From positions 1-64,000 of the forward strand of contig NZ_WOYP01000013.1 of the NCBI RefSeq assembly GCF_011620715.1: a stretch of 64,000 nucleotides of DNA, in the 5' to 3' direction. Below, piece by piece: positions 23,915 through 33,161 of the stretch; positions within the stretch are counted from its first letter, which is position 1, and every line of letters starts with the position of its first letter. Both the position numbers and the translations under genes were made by a program. Under the pieces are notes generated by a model. That model saw only the letters and a list, made by a program, of their open reading frames with translations. It searched no databases and was not told where the DNA came from. The stretch is from Microbacterium sp. (GTDB taxonomy: Bacteria; Actinomycetota; Actinomycetes; Actinomycetales; Microbacteriaceae).

Positions 23915-24910
23915 TCAGGTGCGCGCCGACGTGGGCTCGACCGATCCAGCGTACGCGGAGGGTTCCTGGACAACGCCTGCAGGTGCCTTCAGGTGCATCA
24001 CGACGGCGGTCATCGCGGCCACCAGCAGCACCGCGAGCACCATGTGGATGTTCACCAGCGCGATCGGCAGCCCCGCGCGTGCCTGCCACAGGCCGACGAC
24101 GATCTGGGCGATCTCGACCGCGAGCAACAGGCCGGTCCACAGCCGCAGGCGCAGCGTCGGGGGAGTGCGCCGCGCGCCGACCACCAGCACGAGCGTGGCG
24201 GCGACCAGCGCATAGGCCGGCCAGGAGTGGACGTGCTGCATGAGCTCGGGATTCAGCCCATTGCGGGCTGCGCCGCCGTCGCCGGCGTGCGGGCCGGAGC
24301 CGGTCACCAGGATGCCGACGATCACCGTGACGAGCACCAGTGCGCTGGTCACGTGCGTCACGATCACGAACCATCGAGGCACAGCGAGAGTGCGAGGGCC
24401 CGGAGCCGCGTACACCCTCGCCACGAGCACCGCGGAAAGGGCCACGAGAGCGACGGAGGCGAAATAGTGCAGCCCCACGACGTAGGGGTTGAGGTTGGTC
24501 AGCACGGTGATTCCGCCGATGACCGCCTGCAGCGGCACGTACAGGCCGATCAGGAGCGCGAGCCAGAACAGGTCGCGACGCTCTCGGCGCATCCGCACCA
24601 CGAACAGGAACATCAGGATCGCGACCACGACCAGGACGAAGGTCAGCGTGCGGTTGCCGAACTCGATGATCCCGTGGATGCCCATCTCGGGCGTCGGTAC
24701 GAGGGAGTCCTCGGTGCACCGCGGCCAGGTGGGGCAGCCGAGTCCCGAGCCCGTGAGACGCACCAGCCCGCCGGTGCCGACGATTCCGATCTGAACGACC
24801 AGAGTCGCCCAGGCGGCGACGATGACCCGCCGGTCCACCTGCACGGGCAGCCATGCCCAGAATCTGCCGAACAGTCCTCTTGCCGAAGTGGTGGTGGGGT
24901 CCGCGGCCAT
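23915..24910 (-). CDS. ctaA: Heme A synthase (COX15/CtaA family)
   Basis: VGIVGTGGLVRLTGSGLGCPTWPRCTEDSLVP; NPYVVGLHYFASVALVALSAVL. Confidence 0.93.
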   Translation of the reverse strand: MAADPTTTSARGLFGRFWAWLPVQVDRRVIVAAWATLVVQIGIVGTGGLVRLTGSGLGCPTWPRCTEDSLVPTPEMGIHGIIEFGNRTLTFVLVVVAILMFLFVVRMRRERRDLFWLALLIGLYVPLQAVIGGITVLTNLNPYVVGLHYFASVALVALSAVLVARVYAAPGPRTLAVPRWFVIVTHVTSALVLVTVIVGILVTGSGPHAGDGGAARNGLNPELMQHVHSWPAYALVAATLVLVVGARRTPPTLRLRLWTGLLLAVEIAQIVVGLWQARAGLPIALVNIHMVLAVLLVAAMTAVVMHLKAPAGVVQEPSAYAGSVEPTSART

Positions 24911-25157
24911 CGGGCCATGCCTCCTGGGAATGCGCTCCGCGCAGAGCGCGAGCGGGGTCCGGCCATCCGTTCGGGCGGCGGAACCCTGTAGAATCAAAGG
25001 GTCGGATGCGGGCGCGTCGCGCTCTGCACCACTGACAGTGTAGGCGCGCAGGGCGGCGCCACTTGATTGGGCCCACCGAGCGGCATCCCTCTTCGGAACT
25101 CCACCGAAGGTACAGGAATGCCGGGGCGGATGACACCGTTGTGGCCCGGAGGAGAGT

Positions 25158-26582
25158 GTGACGATGTCGGATGTGCTGATCGACCGCCCGGAGCTTGCGA
25201 GCCTGGGACAGTACGAGTTCGGATGGCACGACGAGGACGCAGCCGGAGCCGCAGCACAGCGCGGGCTGAGCGAGTCCGTCGTGCGTGGCATCTCGACTCT
25301 CAAGAACGAACCGGAGTGGATGATGAAGCTTCGGCTGAAGGGCTTGCAGCTGTTCGAGCGAAAGCCGATGCCGACGTGGGGCGCAGATCTCAGCGCGATC
25401 GACTTCGACAACATCAAGTACTTCGTGCGCTCGACCGAGAAGCAGGCCGGGTCGTGGGAAGAGCTTCCCGAAGAGATCCGCAACACGTACGAGCGCCTGG
25501 GCATCCCCGAGGCCGAGCGCCAGCGCCTGGTTTCCGGCGTCGCCGCGCAGTATGAGTCCGAGGTCGTCTACCACCAGATCAACGAGCAGCTCGAGGCGCA
25601 GGGTGTGATCTTCATGGACACCGACACGGCGCTTCGCGAGCACCCCGAGTTCTTCGAGGAGTACTTCGGCACGGTCATCCCGGCCGGCGACAACAAGTTC
25701 GCCGCGCTCAACACGGCGGTGTGGTCTGGCGGCTCCTTCGTCTACGTGCCGCCGGGCGTGCACGTCGACATCCCGCTGCAGGCCTACTTCCGCATCAACA
25801 CCGAGAACATGGGCCAGTTCGAGCGGACGCTGATCATCGCCGATGAGGGCTCCTACGTGCATTACATCGAGGGCTGCACCGCCCCGATCTACAAGAGCGA
25901 CTCGCTGCACTCGGCCGTGGTCGAGATCATCGTGAAGAAGAACGCCCGCGTTCGGTACACGACGATCCAGAACTGGTCGAACAATGTCTACAATCTCGTC
26001 ACCAAGCGCGCGATCGCGCACGAGGGCGCGACGATGGAGTGGATCGACGGCAACATCGGCTCGAAGGTCACGATGAAGTACCCGTCGATCTTCCTCGTCG
26101 GGGAGCACGCCAAGGGCGAGACTCTCTCGGTCGCTTTCGCCGGTCCGGGCCAGCACCAGGACGCCGGCGCGAAGATGATCCACATGGCGCCCTACACGCA
26201 GTCTTCGATCGTCTCCAAGTCGATCGCACGCGGCGGCGGTCGTGCGGGCTACCGCGGCGAGGTGCGCGTGGATGCCAATGCGCACCACTCCGCCAACACG
26301 GTCCGCTGCGACGCGCTGCTGGTGGACACGATCTCGAGATCCGACACCTACCCCTCGATCGACATCCGTGTCGACGACGTGCAGCTCGGTCACGAGGCGA
26401 CCGTCTCGAAAGTGAGCGAAGAGCAGCTGTTCTACCTGATGAGCCGTGGGATGCCGGAGGACGAGGCGATGGCGATGATCGTGCGCGGCTTCATCGAGCC
26501 GATCGCGCGCGAGCTTCCCATGGAGTACGCGATGGAGCTGAACAAGCTCATCGAGATGGGCATGGAAGGATCGGTCGGCTAG
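25158..26582 (+). CDS. sufB: Fe-S cluster assembly protein SufB
   Basis: [59 protein letters not shown]. Confidence 0.97.
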   Translation: MTMSDVLIDRPELASLGQYEFGWHDEDAAGAAAQRGLSESVVRGISTLKNEPEWMMKLRLKGLQLFERKPMPTWGADLSAIDFDNIKYFVRSTEKQAGSWEELPEEIRNTYERLGIPEAERQRLVSGVAAQYESEVVYHQINEQLEAQGVIFMDTDTALREHPEFFEEYFGTVIPAGDNKFAALNTAVWSGGSFVYVPPGVHVDIPLQAYFRINTENMGQFERTLIIADEGSYVHYIEGCTAPIYKSDSLHSAVVEIIVKKNARVRYTTIQNWSNNVYNLVTKRAIAHEGATMEWIDGNIGSKVTMKYPSIFLVGEHAKGETLSVAFAGPGQHQDAGAKMIHMAPYTQSSIVSKSIARGGGRAGYRGEVRVDANAHHSANTVRCDALLVDTISRSDTYPSIDIRVDDVQLGHEATVSKVSEEQLFYLMSRGMPEDEAMAMIVRGFIEPIARELPMEYAMELNKLIEMGMEGSVG

Positions 26583-27803
26583 ATGACGGCGACCACACAG
26601 GCACCCGAGACGGTGCCTGCTGCGAACGTGCCAGGTTCCACCCCGCACACAGACGGCGCCTGGGCGCCGGTCCAGACCCGGTCCGAGCGGCTTCGCTCGT
26701 TCGACCCGACGGGCTTCGAGCGTCCCACGGGCCGCGAGGTCAATTGGAAGCACACTCCGGTCGACCGGCTCGCGCCGCTGTTCGAGGACGTCGACGGCGC
26801 TGCGGACGCCGTGGCGATCACGGTCAGCGCGCCCGAGTCGGTCATCGTGACGACCAATGCCGCGGGCGAAGCGCCGCGCGGTGACGTGTTCGTGCCCGAA
26901 GACCTCGCGGCGGCGATCGCGTGGAAGCGCTCCGTCGCCGCGACGGTCATCGGCATCCCGGCCGGCGTCGAGCTCGCCGATCCGATCGTCGTCGACGTGC
27001 AGGGCAATGGGGGAGTCGCGCACGCGCACTTCGTGCTCCAGGCCGCCCCCAACGCCCGGGGCATCGTCCTGCTCCGCCACGGGGGCGACGCGCTGCTCGC
27101 CGAGAACGTCGAGATCATCGTCGGCGACGGCGCGCACCTCACCGTGATCTCGGTGCAGCAGTGGAGCGATCACGCGGTGCACGCGGCATCCCATCAGGCT
27201 CGCGTCGAGCGCGACGCGACGCTCCGCCACTTCGTCGTGAGCTTCGGCGGCGGTGTCGTGCGCGTCAACCCGAGCGTCGAGCTCGCCGGCGCGGGCTCGC
27301 AGGGCCAGCTCTACGGCCTGTCGTACTCCGACGCCGGACAGCACCTCGAAAGCCAGGTCTACCTGTTCCACAAGGGACGCGACACCCGCGGCGACGTGCT
27401 CTACAAGGGGGCGCTCCAGGGTGCGGGTGCCCGCAGCGTGTGGGTCGGCGACGTGCTGATCGGCCCCGACGCGGTCGGCACCGACTCGTACGAGGCCAAT
27501 CGCAACCTCGTCCTCACCGACGGGGCCCGGGCCGAGTCGATCCCGAATCTCGAGATCGAGACCGGCGACATCCGCGGTGCCGGTCACGCCAGCGCCACCG
27601 GACGCTTCGACGACGAGCAGCTGTTCTACCTGCAGTCGCGCGGCATCAGCGAAGACGAGGCGCGTCGCCTCGTGGTCGTGGGCTTCCTGAGCGACATCGT
27701 GCAGCGCATCGGCATCCCCGCCCTCGAAGCCGAGCTGCACGAAGCCATTCAGAACGAACTTCGAGAGATCGAAGGCGAAATCCCGGAAGGAGCGGCTTCG
27801 TGA
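26583..27803 (+). CDS. sufD: Fe-S cluster assembly protein SufD
   Basis: SufBD beta-helix family; ATGRFDDEQLFYLQSRGISEDEARRLVVVGFL. Confidence 0.93.
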   Translation: MTATTQAPETVPAANVPGSTPHTDGAWAPVQTRSERLRSFDPTGFERPTGREVNWKHTPVDRLAPLFEDVDGAADAVAITVSAPESVIVTTNAAGEAPRGDVFVPEDLAAAIAWKRSVAATVIGIPAGVELADPIVVDVQGNGGVAHAHFVLQAAPNARGIVLLRHGGDALLAENVEIIVGDGAHLTVISVQQWSDHAVHAASHQARVERDATLRHFVVSFGGGVVRVNPSVELAGAGSQGQLYGLSYSDAGQHLESQVYLFHKGRDTRGDVLYKGALQGAGARSVWVGDVLIGPDAVGTDSYEANRNLVLTDGARAESIPNLEIETGDIRGAGHASATGRFDDEQLFYLQSRGISEDEARRLVVVGFLSDIVQRIGIPALEAELHEAIQNELREIEGEIPEGAAS

Positions 27804-28129
27804 CCGCAACCCGTGTCTGCGCTCTGAGCGAGCTCGAGCAGGACTCCGCTTTGCGCGTCGAGGTGGACGGCGTCGCCATCTGCGTCGTCAAGGACTCCAA
27901 CGACGACATCCACGCGATCGGCGATGTCTGCACGCACGGTGACGTCTCGCTCGCCGACGGCTTCGTCGACGGCGACACGATCGAGTGCTGGGCCCACGGC
28001 TCGGCGTTCTCGCTGCTGTCCGGCCGGCCCCTCAATCTTCCCGCGTACGAGCCCGTGCCTGTGTTCGCCGTACAGATCCAGGGTGACGATGTGTTCATCG
28101 ACCCTTCGGTCAAAAAAGACCTGTCTTGA
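27800..28129 (+). CDS. Rieske-type [2Fe-2S] ferredoxin
   Basis: CTHGDVSLADGFVDGDTIECWAHGS; GTGA overlap with sufD. Confidence 0.93.
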   Translation: MTATRVCALSELEQDSALRVEVDGVAICVVKDSNDDIHAIGDVCTHGDVSLADGFVDGDTIECWAHGSAFSLLSGRPLNLPAYEPVPVFAVQIQGDDVFIDPSVKKDLS

Positions 28130-28157
28130 ATTCAATGCCGTGAAGAAGGAAGCCTGA

Positions 28158-28940
28158 ATGTCAGTCCTCGAAATCCGCGACCTCCATGTGACGGTCGAGA
28201 CGGATGCCGGAACCATCCCCATCCTCAACGGAGTGACGCTCACGATCCGCAAGGGCGAGACGCACGCGATCATGGGGCCCAACGGCTCCGGCAAGTCCAC
28301 GCTGGCCTACACGATCGCCGGTCACCCCAAATACACCGCGACGAGCGGCACGATCACCCTCGACGGAGAAGACGTGCTCGCCATGACGGTCGACGAGCGC
28401 GCCCGCGCCGGACTCTTCCTCGCGATGCAGTATCCGGTCGAGATCCCCGGTGTCACGGTCACGAACTTCCTGCGCACTGCGAAGACGGCGATCGACGGCG
28501 AGGCGCCAGCGATCCGCACATGGACCAAGGACGTCAAGCAGTCCATGAAGAACCTCCGCATGGATCCCAAGTTCGCTCAGCGCAACGTCAACGAGGGCTT
28601 CTCCGGCGGCGAGAAGAAGCGCCACGAGATCCTGCAGCTCGAGCTGCTGCGTCCGCAGATCGCGATTCTCGACGAGACCGACTCCGGTCTCGACGTCGAC
28701 GCCCTCAAGATCGTGTCGGAGGGTGTCAACCGCGCCAAGGAGCAGACCGACCTCGGCGTGCTACTGATCACGCACTACACGCGCATCCTCCGCTACATCC
28801 ACCCCGACTTCGTGCACGTCATGGTCGCCGGGCGGATCGTCGAAGAGGGCGGCCCGGAGCTTGCCGAACGCCTTGAGGACGAAGGCTACGACCGGTTCAT
28901 TGAACCCGTGCTCGAGGCTGCCACCGAAGCCGAAGCGTAG
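28158..28940 (+). CDS. sufC: Fe-S cluster assembly ATPase SufC
   Basis: IMGPNGSGKSTLAYTIAGHPKY; GFSGGEKKRHEILQ; LDETDSGLDVDALK. Confidence 0.97.
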   Translation: MSVLEIRDLHVTVETDAGTIPILNGVTLTIRKGETHAIMGPNGSGKSTLAYTIAGHPKYTATSGTITLDGEDVLAMTVDERARAGLFLAMQYPVEIPGVTVTNFLRTAKTAIDGEAPAIRTWTKDVKQSMKNLRMDPKFAQRNVNEGFSGGEKKRHEILQLELLRPQIAILDETDSGLDVDALKIVSEGVNRAKEQTDLGVLLITHYTRILRYIHPDFVHVMVAGRIVEEGGPELAERLEDEGYDRFIEPVLEAATEAEA

Positions 28941-28943
28941 GAT
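28938..28943 (+). promoter_or_regulatory. -10 box TAGGAT, 6 nt before the DUF59 gene; contains the sufC stop codon TAG
   Basis: taggat-tctcct-atg. Confidence 0.5.
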
Positions 28944-28949
28944 TCTCCT

Positions 28950-29279
28950 ATGACCGCGACGCTCGCACCCGAAAAGTACGACGAGGTCCAAGAAGCCCTC
29001 AAGGACGTCATGGACCCCGAACTGGGGGTCAATGTCGTGGATCTGGGCCTGATCTACGACCTCGGCTGGGACGACGAGAACGACGCACTGGTCATCCACA
29101 TGACGCTCACGAGCGCCGGATGCCCGCTGACCGACGTTCTCGAAGAGCAGACCGCTCAGGCTCTCGATGAGGTCGTCGAACGGTTCCGGATCAACTGGGT
29201 CTGGATGCCGCCGTGGGGTCCCGAGCGGATCACGGACGACGGTCGCGACATGATGCGGGCTCTCGGCTTCGCGATGTGA
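28950..29279 (+). CDS. Metal-sulfur cluster assembly factor (DUF59/MIP18, SufT-like)
   Basis: LKDVMDPELGVNVVDLGLIYDLGWDDENDALVIHMTLTSAGCPLTD. Confidence 0.93.
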   Translation: MTATLAPEKYDEVQEALKDVMDPELGVNVVDLGLIYDLGWDDENDALVIHMTLTSAGCPLTDVLEEQTAQALDEVVERFRINWVWMPPWGPERITDDGRDMMRALGFAM

Positions 29280-29322
29280 TCCCGCTGTCTGATGCGCGAG
29301 TCGGCGGCATCCGCCGAGTGGA

Positions 29323-29328
29323 TAGGCT
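29323..29328 (+). promoter_or_regulatory. -10 box TAGGCT, 6 nt before GTG (leaderless-type)
   Basis: taggct-cgtcga-gtg. Confidence 0.6.
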
Positions 29329-29334
29329 CGTCGA

Positions 29335-30495
29335 GTGAGCGTCATTCCTCTTCAGGCACTGCCCATCGAACTGCTCCGGCAGCGGTCCAGCACGAAGTGG
29401 CAGGCATACCCGCCCGAGGTGCTGCCGCTGTTCGTGGCAGAGACCGACTTCGCCCCCGCTCCCGCCGTCACCCGCGTGCTGACGCGCGCGGTGCAGCTGG
29501 GCGACACCGGATACACGCCGCCCGACCCGGGCATCGCGCGGGCCTACGCCGACTTCGCGCAGCGCCGGTTCGGCTGGACCGTCGACCCTGCTCACATCCG
29601 CACGACCTGCGACGTCATGATGGGCGTCGTCGAGATCCTCCGCCGGGTGGTCACGCCCGGTGACCGCGTGATCGTCACCCCGCCGGTGTACCCGCCCTTC
29701 TACGACTGCATCCCCGAAGCCGGGGCCGTCGTCGAACGCGTGCCGCTCGTGGACACCGGCACGGGGTGGGAGCTCGATCTGCTCGGAATAGAAGCTGCCC
29801 TCGCCGGCGGCGCACGTGCCGTGCTGCTGTGCAATCCGCACAACCCCACCGGTACCGCTCACTCGCGCGAGAGCCTCGCCGCACTGGCCGACCTCGCGGC
29901 GGCTTTCGGCGCCGCCGTCATCAGCGACGAAATCCACTCCCCGCTGGTCCACCACGGACACGCATTCACGCCCTTTCTGGATGCGTCTGCCGTCGCTGCT
30001 CGGATCGGATATGCGGTGACGAGCGCGAGCAAGGCGTTCAACCTCGCCGGACTGAAGTGCGCGCTGATGGTCACGGCCGACGAAGAGACCTCCGACGTGG
30101 TGCGCGGGCTGCCCGAAGAGGTGGAGTGGCGCACCGGCCTGTTCGGCGCGATCGCCGGGGTTGCCGCCTTCTCTCAGGAGAGTGACGTCTGGCTCGACGG
30201 TCTGCTCGCCGCACTCGACCACAACCGCATGCTGCTGTCCGCGCTGCTCGAAGAGCACGTCCCGCAAGCGCGCTACCGCATCCCCGACGCGGGCTTTCTC
30301 GCGTGGGTGGATCTGAGTGCTCTCGGCTGGGGCGACAACCCGGCGGTGAAGATCCGGCGCGACGCCGATGTCGCATTGCATCTCGGCCCGCAGTTCGGCG
30401 AGGAGGGGCGCGGATACGTGCGCATCAACTTCGGCTGCTCACCCGACGTGCTGCAGGAGGCTGTCGAGCGCATCGGCACGCTCGCCGCGGCGTGA
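29335..30495 (+). CDS. MalY/PatB family PLP-dependent aminotransferase / C-S beta-lyase
   Basis: RSSTKWQAYPPEVLPLFVAETDF; LCNPHNPTG; TSASKAFNLAGLKCA. Confidence 0.9.
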   Translation: MSVIPLQALPIELLRQRSSTKWQAYPPEVLPLFVAETDFAPAPAVTRVLTRAVQLGDTGYTPPDPGIARAYADFAQRRFGWTVDPAHIRTTCDVMMGVVEILRRVVTPGDRVIVTPPVYPPFYDCIPEAGAVVERVPLVDTGTGWELDLLGIEAALAGGARAVLLCNPHNPTGTAHSRESLAALADLAAAFGAAVISDEIHSPLVHHGHAFTPFLDASAVAARIGYAVTSASKAFNLAGLKCALMVTADEETSDVVRGLPEEVEWRTGLFGAIAGVAAFSQESDVWLDGLLAALDHNRMLLSALLEEHVPQARYRIPDAGFLAWVDLSALGWGDNPAVKIRRDADVALHLGPQFGEEGRGYVRINFGCSPDVLQEAVERIGTLAAA

Positions 30496-30588
30496 CCGGA
30501 CTCGTCGCTCGGACGTGCGGCATCTGGTCGACGCGGTAAGTCCGGGTCGGACCGGTGCCCGGTCGAGACCCTCTCTGCAGTATGGGAT

Positions 30589-31236
30589 TCAGGCCTTCTT
30601 GGAGGCGTCGACCTTGCGGACGAGTGCCCATGCTCCCGGGATGATCAGGGCGGCGATTCCGGCCTTCACCAGGCCGCCGATGATGAACGGGAACAGCCCG
30701 GCCTCGAGGACCTGCCAGAACGTGAGCTCCAGGCCGAGGGTCACGTTCAGCACGAAAGCGAGGTAAGGGATGCCGAACAGGAACGGCACGACGCTCGCGG
30801 CGGCGAAGCCGACGAAAGCCAGCGCGGGTCGGCGATCCCACGCGCGCTCGGCGAACCAGCCGGCGATGAACGCCGCGAAGATGAAGCCGATCACGAAGCC
30901 GAAGCTCGGCTTGGCGATAGCGGCCAGCGAGCCCGTCAGGCCGGCGAAGATCGGTAGGCCGGCCAGGCCGAGGACCATGTAGGTCGTCAGGGCCGCCGCT
31001 CCGCGCCACGCTCCGAGCGACGCGCCGACGATGATCACGCCGAGCGTCTGCCCCGTGATCGGCACCGGCCACAGCGGGATCTCCACCTGGGCGAGCAGGG
31101 CGACGACGGCAGCACCGGCCAGCACGAGTGCCGCATCCACGGCGAGGGCGCGGCCACGCGAAGACGGACGCGCGATGACGTCCGCGAGAACTCGGCGTCC
31201 GGACGGTGCGGCCGGGACGGCGGCGATCGAGGACAT
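30589..31236 (-). CDS. bioY: Biotin transporter BioY
   Basis: PLWPVPITGQTLGVIIVGASLGAWRGAAALTTYMVLGLAGLPIFAG; agaaggag SD. Confidence 0.94.
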   Translation of the reverse strand: MSSIAAVPAAPSGRRVLADVIARPSSRGRALAVDAALVLAGAAVVALLAQVEIPLWPVPITGQTLGVIIVGASLGAWRGAAALTTYMVLGLAGLPIFAGLTGSLAAIAKPSFGFVIGFIFAAFIAGWFAERAWDRRPALAFVGFAAASVVPFLFGIPYLAFVLNVTLGLELTFWQVLEAGLFPFIIGGLVKAGIAALIIPGAWALVRKVDASKKA

Positions 31237-31472
31237 GGGTCTCCTTCTGCGGGCGGCCCGGGCGGGCCGAGATGAAACGAGGGCGTCGCGACTCATCCTA
31301 GAGCCGCGAATCGGGCAGCACAGTGCGTGATGCACCAACGAATCGCGGCATCCGCTGTGCCGGTCATCACGTGCTCGGCGGGATGTCGACGTCGTCACGG
31401 CGCGTCGACGGTAGACTGGGAGATCGGCCGCTCGGCCGCTTCCACATACCCCTGACGAAACGGACCTTCGCT

Positions 31473-33071
31473 GTGCTCGCCGTGCACGACCTCGAGATCC
31501 GGGTAGGCGCCCGCGTGCTCATGGCGGACGTCTCGTTCCGTGTCAGCAATGGCGACAAGGTGGGTCTGGTCGGGCGCAACGGCGCCGGCAAGACCACGCT
31601 GACGAAGGTGCTCGCGGGCGATCTGCTCCCCGCCGCCGGCCGCGTCGATCGCTCTGGTGAACTCGGCTATCTGCCCCAGGACCCGCGCACGGGGGATCCC
31701 GAGATGCTCGCCCGCACCCGCATCCTCGATGCCCGCGGCCTGGGCTCGCTGGCGATCGGCATGCACGAGGCGTCGTTGCAGATGGGCGACGAGAACACCG
31801 ACGTCGCGGCGAAGGCCATGAAGCGCTACAGCAGTCTCACCGAGCGCTTCGAGTCCCTCGGCGGTTACACGGCCGAGGCCGAGGCCGCATCCATCGCCCA
31901 CAACCTCTCGCTGCCCGACCGGATCCTCGACCAGCCGCTGCGCACCCTCTCGGGTGGCCAGCGCCGGCGCATCGAACTGGCCCGCATCCTGTTCTCGGAT
32001 GCCGAGTCGATGATCCTGGATGAGCCGACCAACCATCTCGACGCCGACAGCGTCGTGTGGCTGCGCGAATTCCTCAGGAACTACAGGGGCGGGCTGATCG
32101 TGATCAGCCACGACGTCCAGCTCGTCGGTGAAACGGTCAACCGCGTCTTCTACCTCGACGCGAACCGGCAGGTCATCGACGTCTACAACATGAACTGGAA
32201 GAACTACCTGCGTCAGCGGGTCGCCGACGAAGAGCGCCGCAAGAAGGAGCGCGCAGGCGTCGAGAAGAAGGCCACCCAGCTCCAGCTGCAGGCAGCGCGC
32301 TTCGGTGCGAAGGCCTCGAAGGCCGCGGCGGCACACCAGATGGTCGCCCGCGCCGAGAAGATGCTCTCGGGGCTGGACGAGGTCCGCCAAGTCGAGCGGG
32401 TCGCCAAGCTGCGTTTCCCGAAGCCGGCCGCGTGCGGTAAGACGCCGCTCATGGCGTCGGGCCTGTCGAAATCGTACGGGTCGCTCGAGATCTTCACCGA
32501 CGTCGACCTCGCGATCGACCGCGGGTCGAAGGTCGTCGTGCTCGGACTCAACGGAGCCGGCAAGACGACCCTGCTGCGCATCCTCGCGGGTGTCGACCAG
32601 CCCGACACCGGGCAGCTCGAGCCTGGGCACGGCCTGAAGATCGGGTACTATGCGCAGGAGCACGAGAACCTCGACGTCTCGCGATCGGTGCTTGAGAACA
32701 TGATGTCGGCCGCGCCAGACATCAACGCCACCGAGGCACGCAAGGTGCTCGGGTCGTTCCTGTTCACCGGCGATGACGTGCTCAAGCCCGCCGGCGTGCT
32801 CTCCGGCGGCGAGAAGACCCGCCTATCGCTCGCGACGCTCGTCGTCTCGAGTGCCAACATGCTGCTGCTGGACGAGCCGACCAACAACCTCGACCCGGCC
32901 TCTCGCGAAGAGATCCTCGGCGCGCTCTCGCACTACGAAGGCGCTGTCGTCCTCGTCTCCCACGACGAGGGTGCGGTCGAGGCGCTCAACCCCGAGCGGG
33001 TGCTGATCCTGCCCGATGGCGTCGAAGACCTCTGGAACCGTGACTACAAGGAACTGATCACGCTTGCATGA
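31473..33071 (+). CDS. ABC-F family ATP-binding protein
   Basis: Two NBDs: GRNGAGKTTLTK/TLSGGQRRRIELARILFSDAESMILDEPTNHLD and GLNGAGKTTLLR/LSGGEKTRLSLATLV; GTG start. Confidence 0.94.
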   Translation: MLAVHDLEIRVGARVLMADVSFRVSNGDKVGLVGRNGAGKTTLTKVLAGDLLPAAGRVDRSGELGYLPQDPRTGDPEMLARTRILDARGLGSLAIGMHEASLQMGDENTDVAAKAMKRYSSLTERFESLGGYTAEAEAASIAHNLSLPDRILDQPLRTLSGGQRRRIELARILFSDAESMILDEPTNHLDADSVVWLREFLRNYRGGLIVISHDVQLVGETVNRVFYLDANRQVIDVYNMNWKNYLRQRVADEERRKKERAGVEKKATQLQLQAARFGAKASKAAAAHQMVARAEKMLSGLDEVRQVERVAKLRFPKPAACGKTPLMASGLSKSYGSLEIFTDVDLAIDRGSKVVVLGLNGAGKTTLLRILAGVDQPDTGQLEPGHGLKIGYYAQEHENLDVSRSVLENMMSAAPDINATEARKVLGSFLFTGDDVLKPAGVLSGGEKTRLSLATLVVSSANMLLLDEPTNNLDPASREEILGALSHYEGAVVLVSHDEGAVEALNPERVLILPDGVEDLWNRDYKELITLA

Positions 33072-33121
33072 TTCGATTGGCGTGTCTGGATTCGGTCGCT
33101 GCGCTCGCTGCTGGGCGGCCG

Positions 33122-33146
33122 GGCGCGCAGCGCCGTATCGAGACAT
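33122..33146 (+). repeat. REP-like element, copy 1 (ggcgcgcagcgccgtatcgagacat)
   Basis: Shares 15-nt core ggcgcgcagcgccgt with 40015-40029. Confidence 0.6.
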
Positions 33147-33161
33147 CCTGAGCTGACCCGC

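Noticed and set aside
25042-25060. taggcgcgcagggcggcg as a fourth REP-like copy upstream of sufB
   Set aside because: Only 11 nt match the REP core; not distinguishable from GC-rich background.
23802-27809. 1335-aa minus-strand ORF
   Set aside because: Antisense to ctaA coding continuation, sufB and sufD; Arg/Asp/Val/His/Leu-rich low-complexity translation typical of the antisense frame of high-GC genes; no domain motif outside the real ctaA part.
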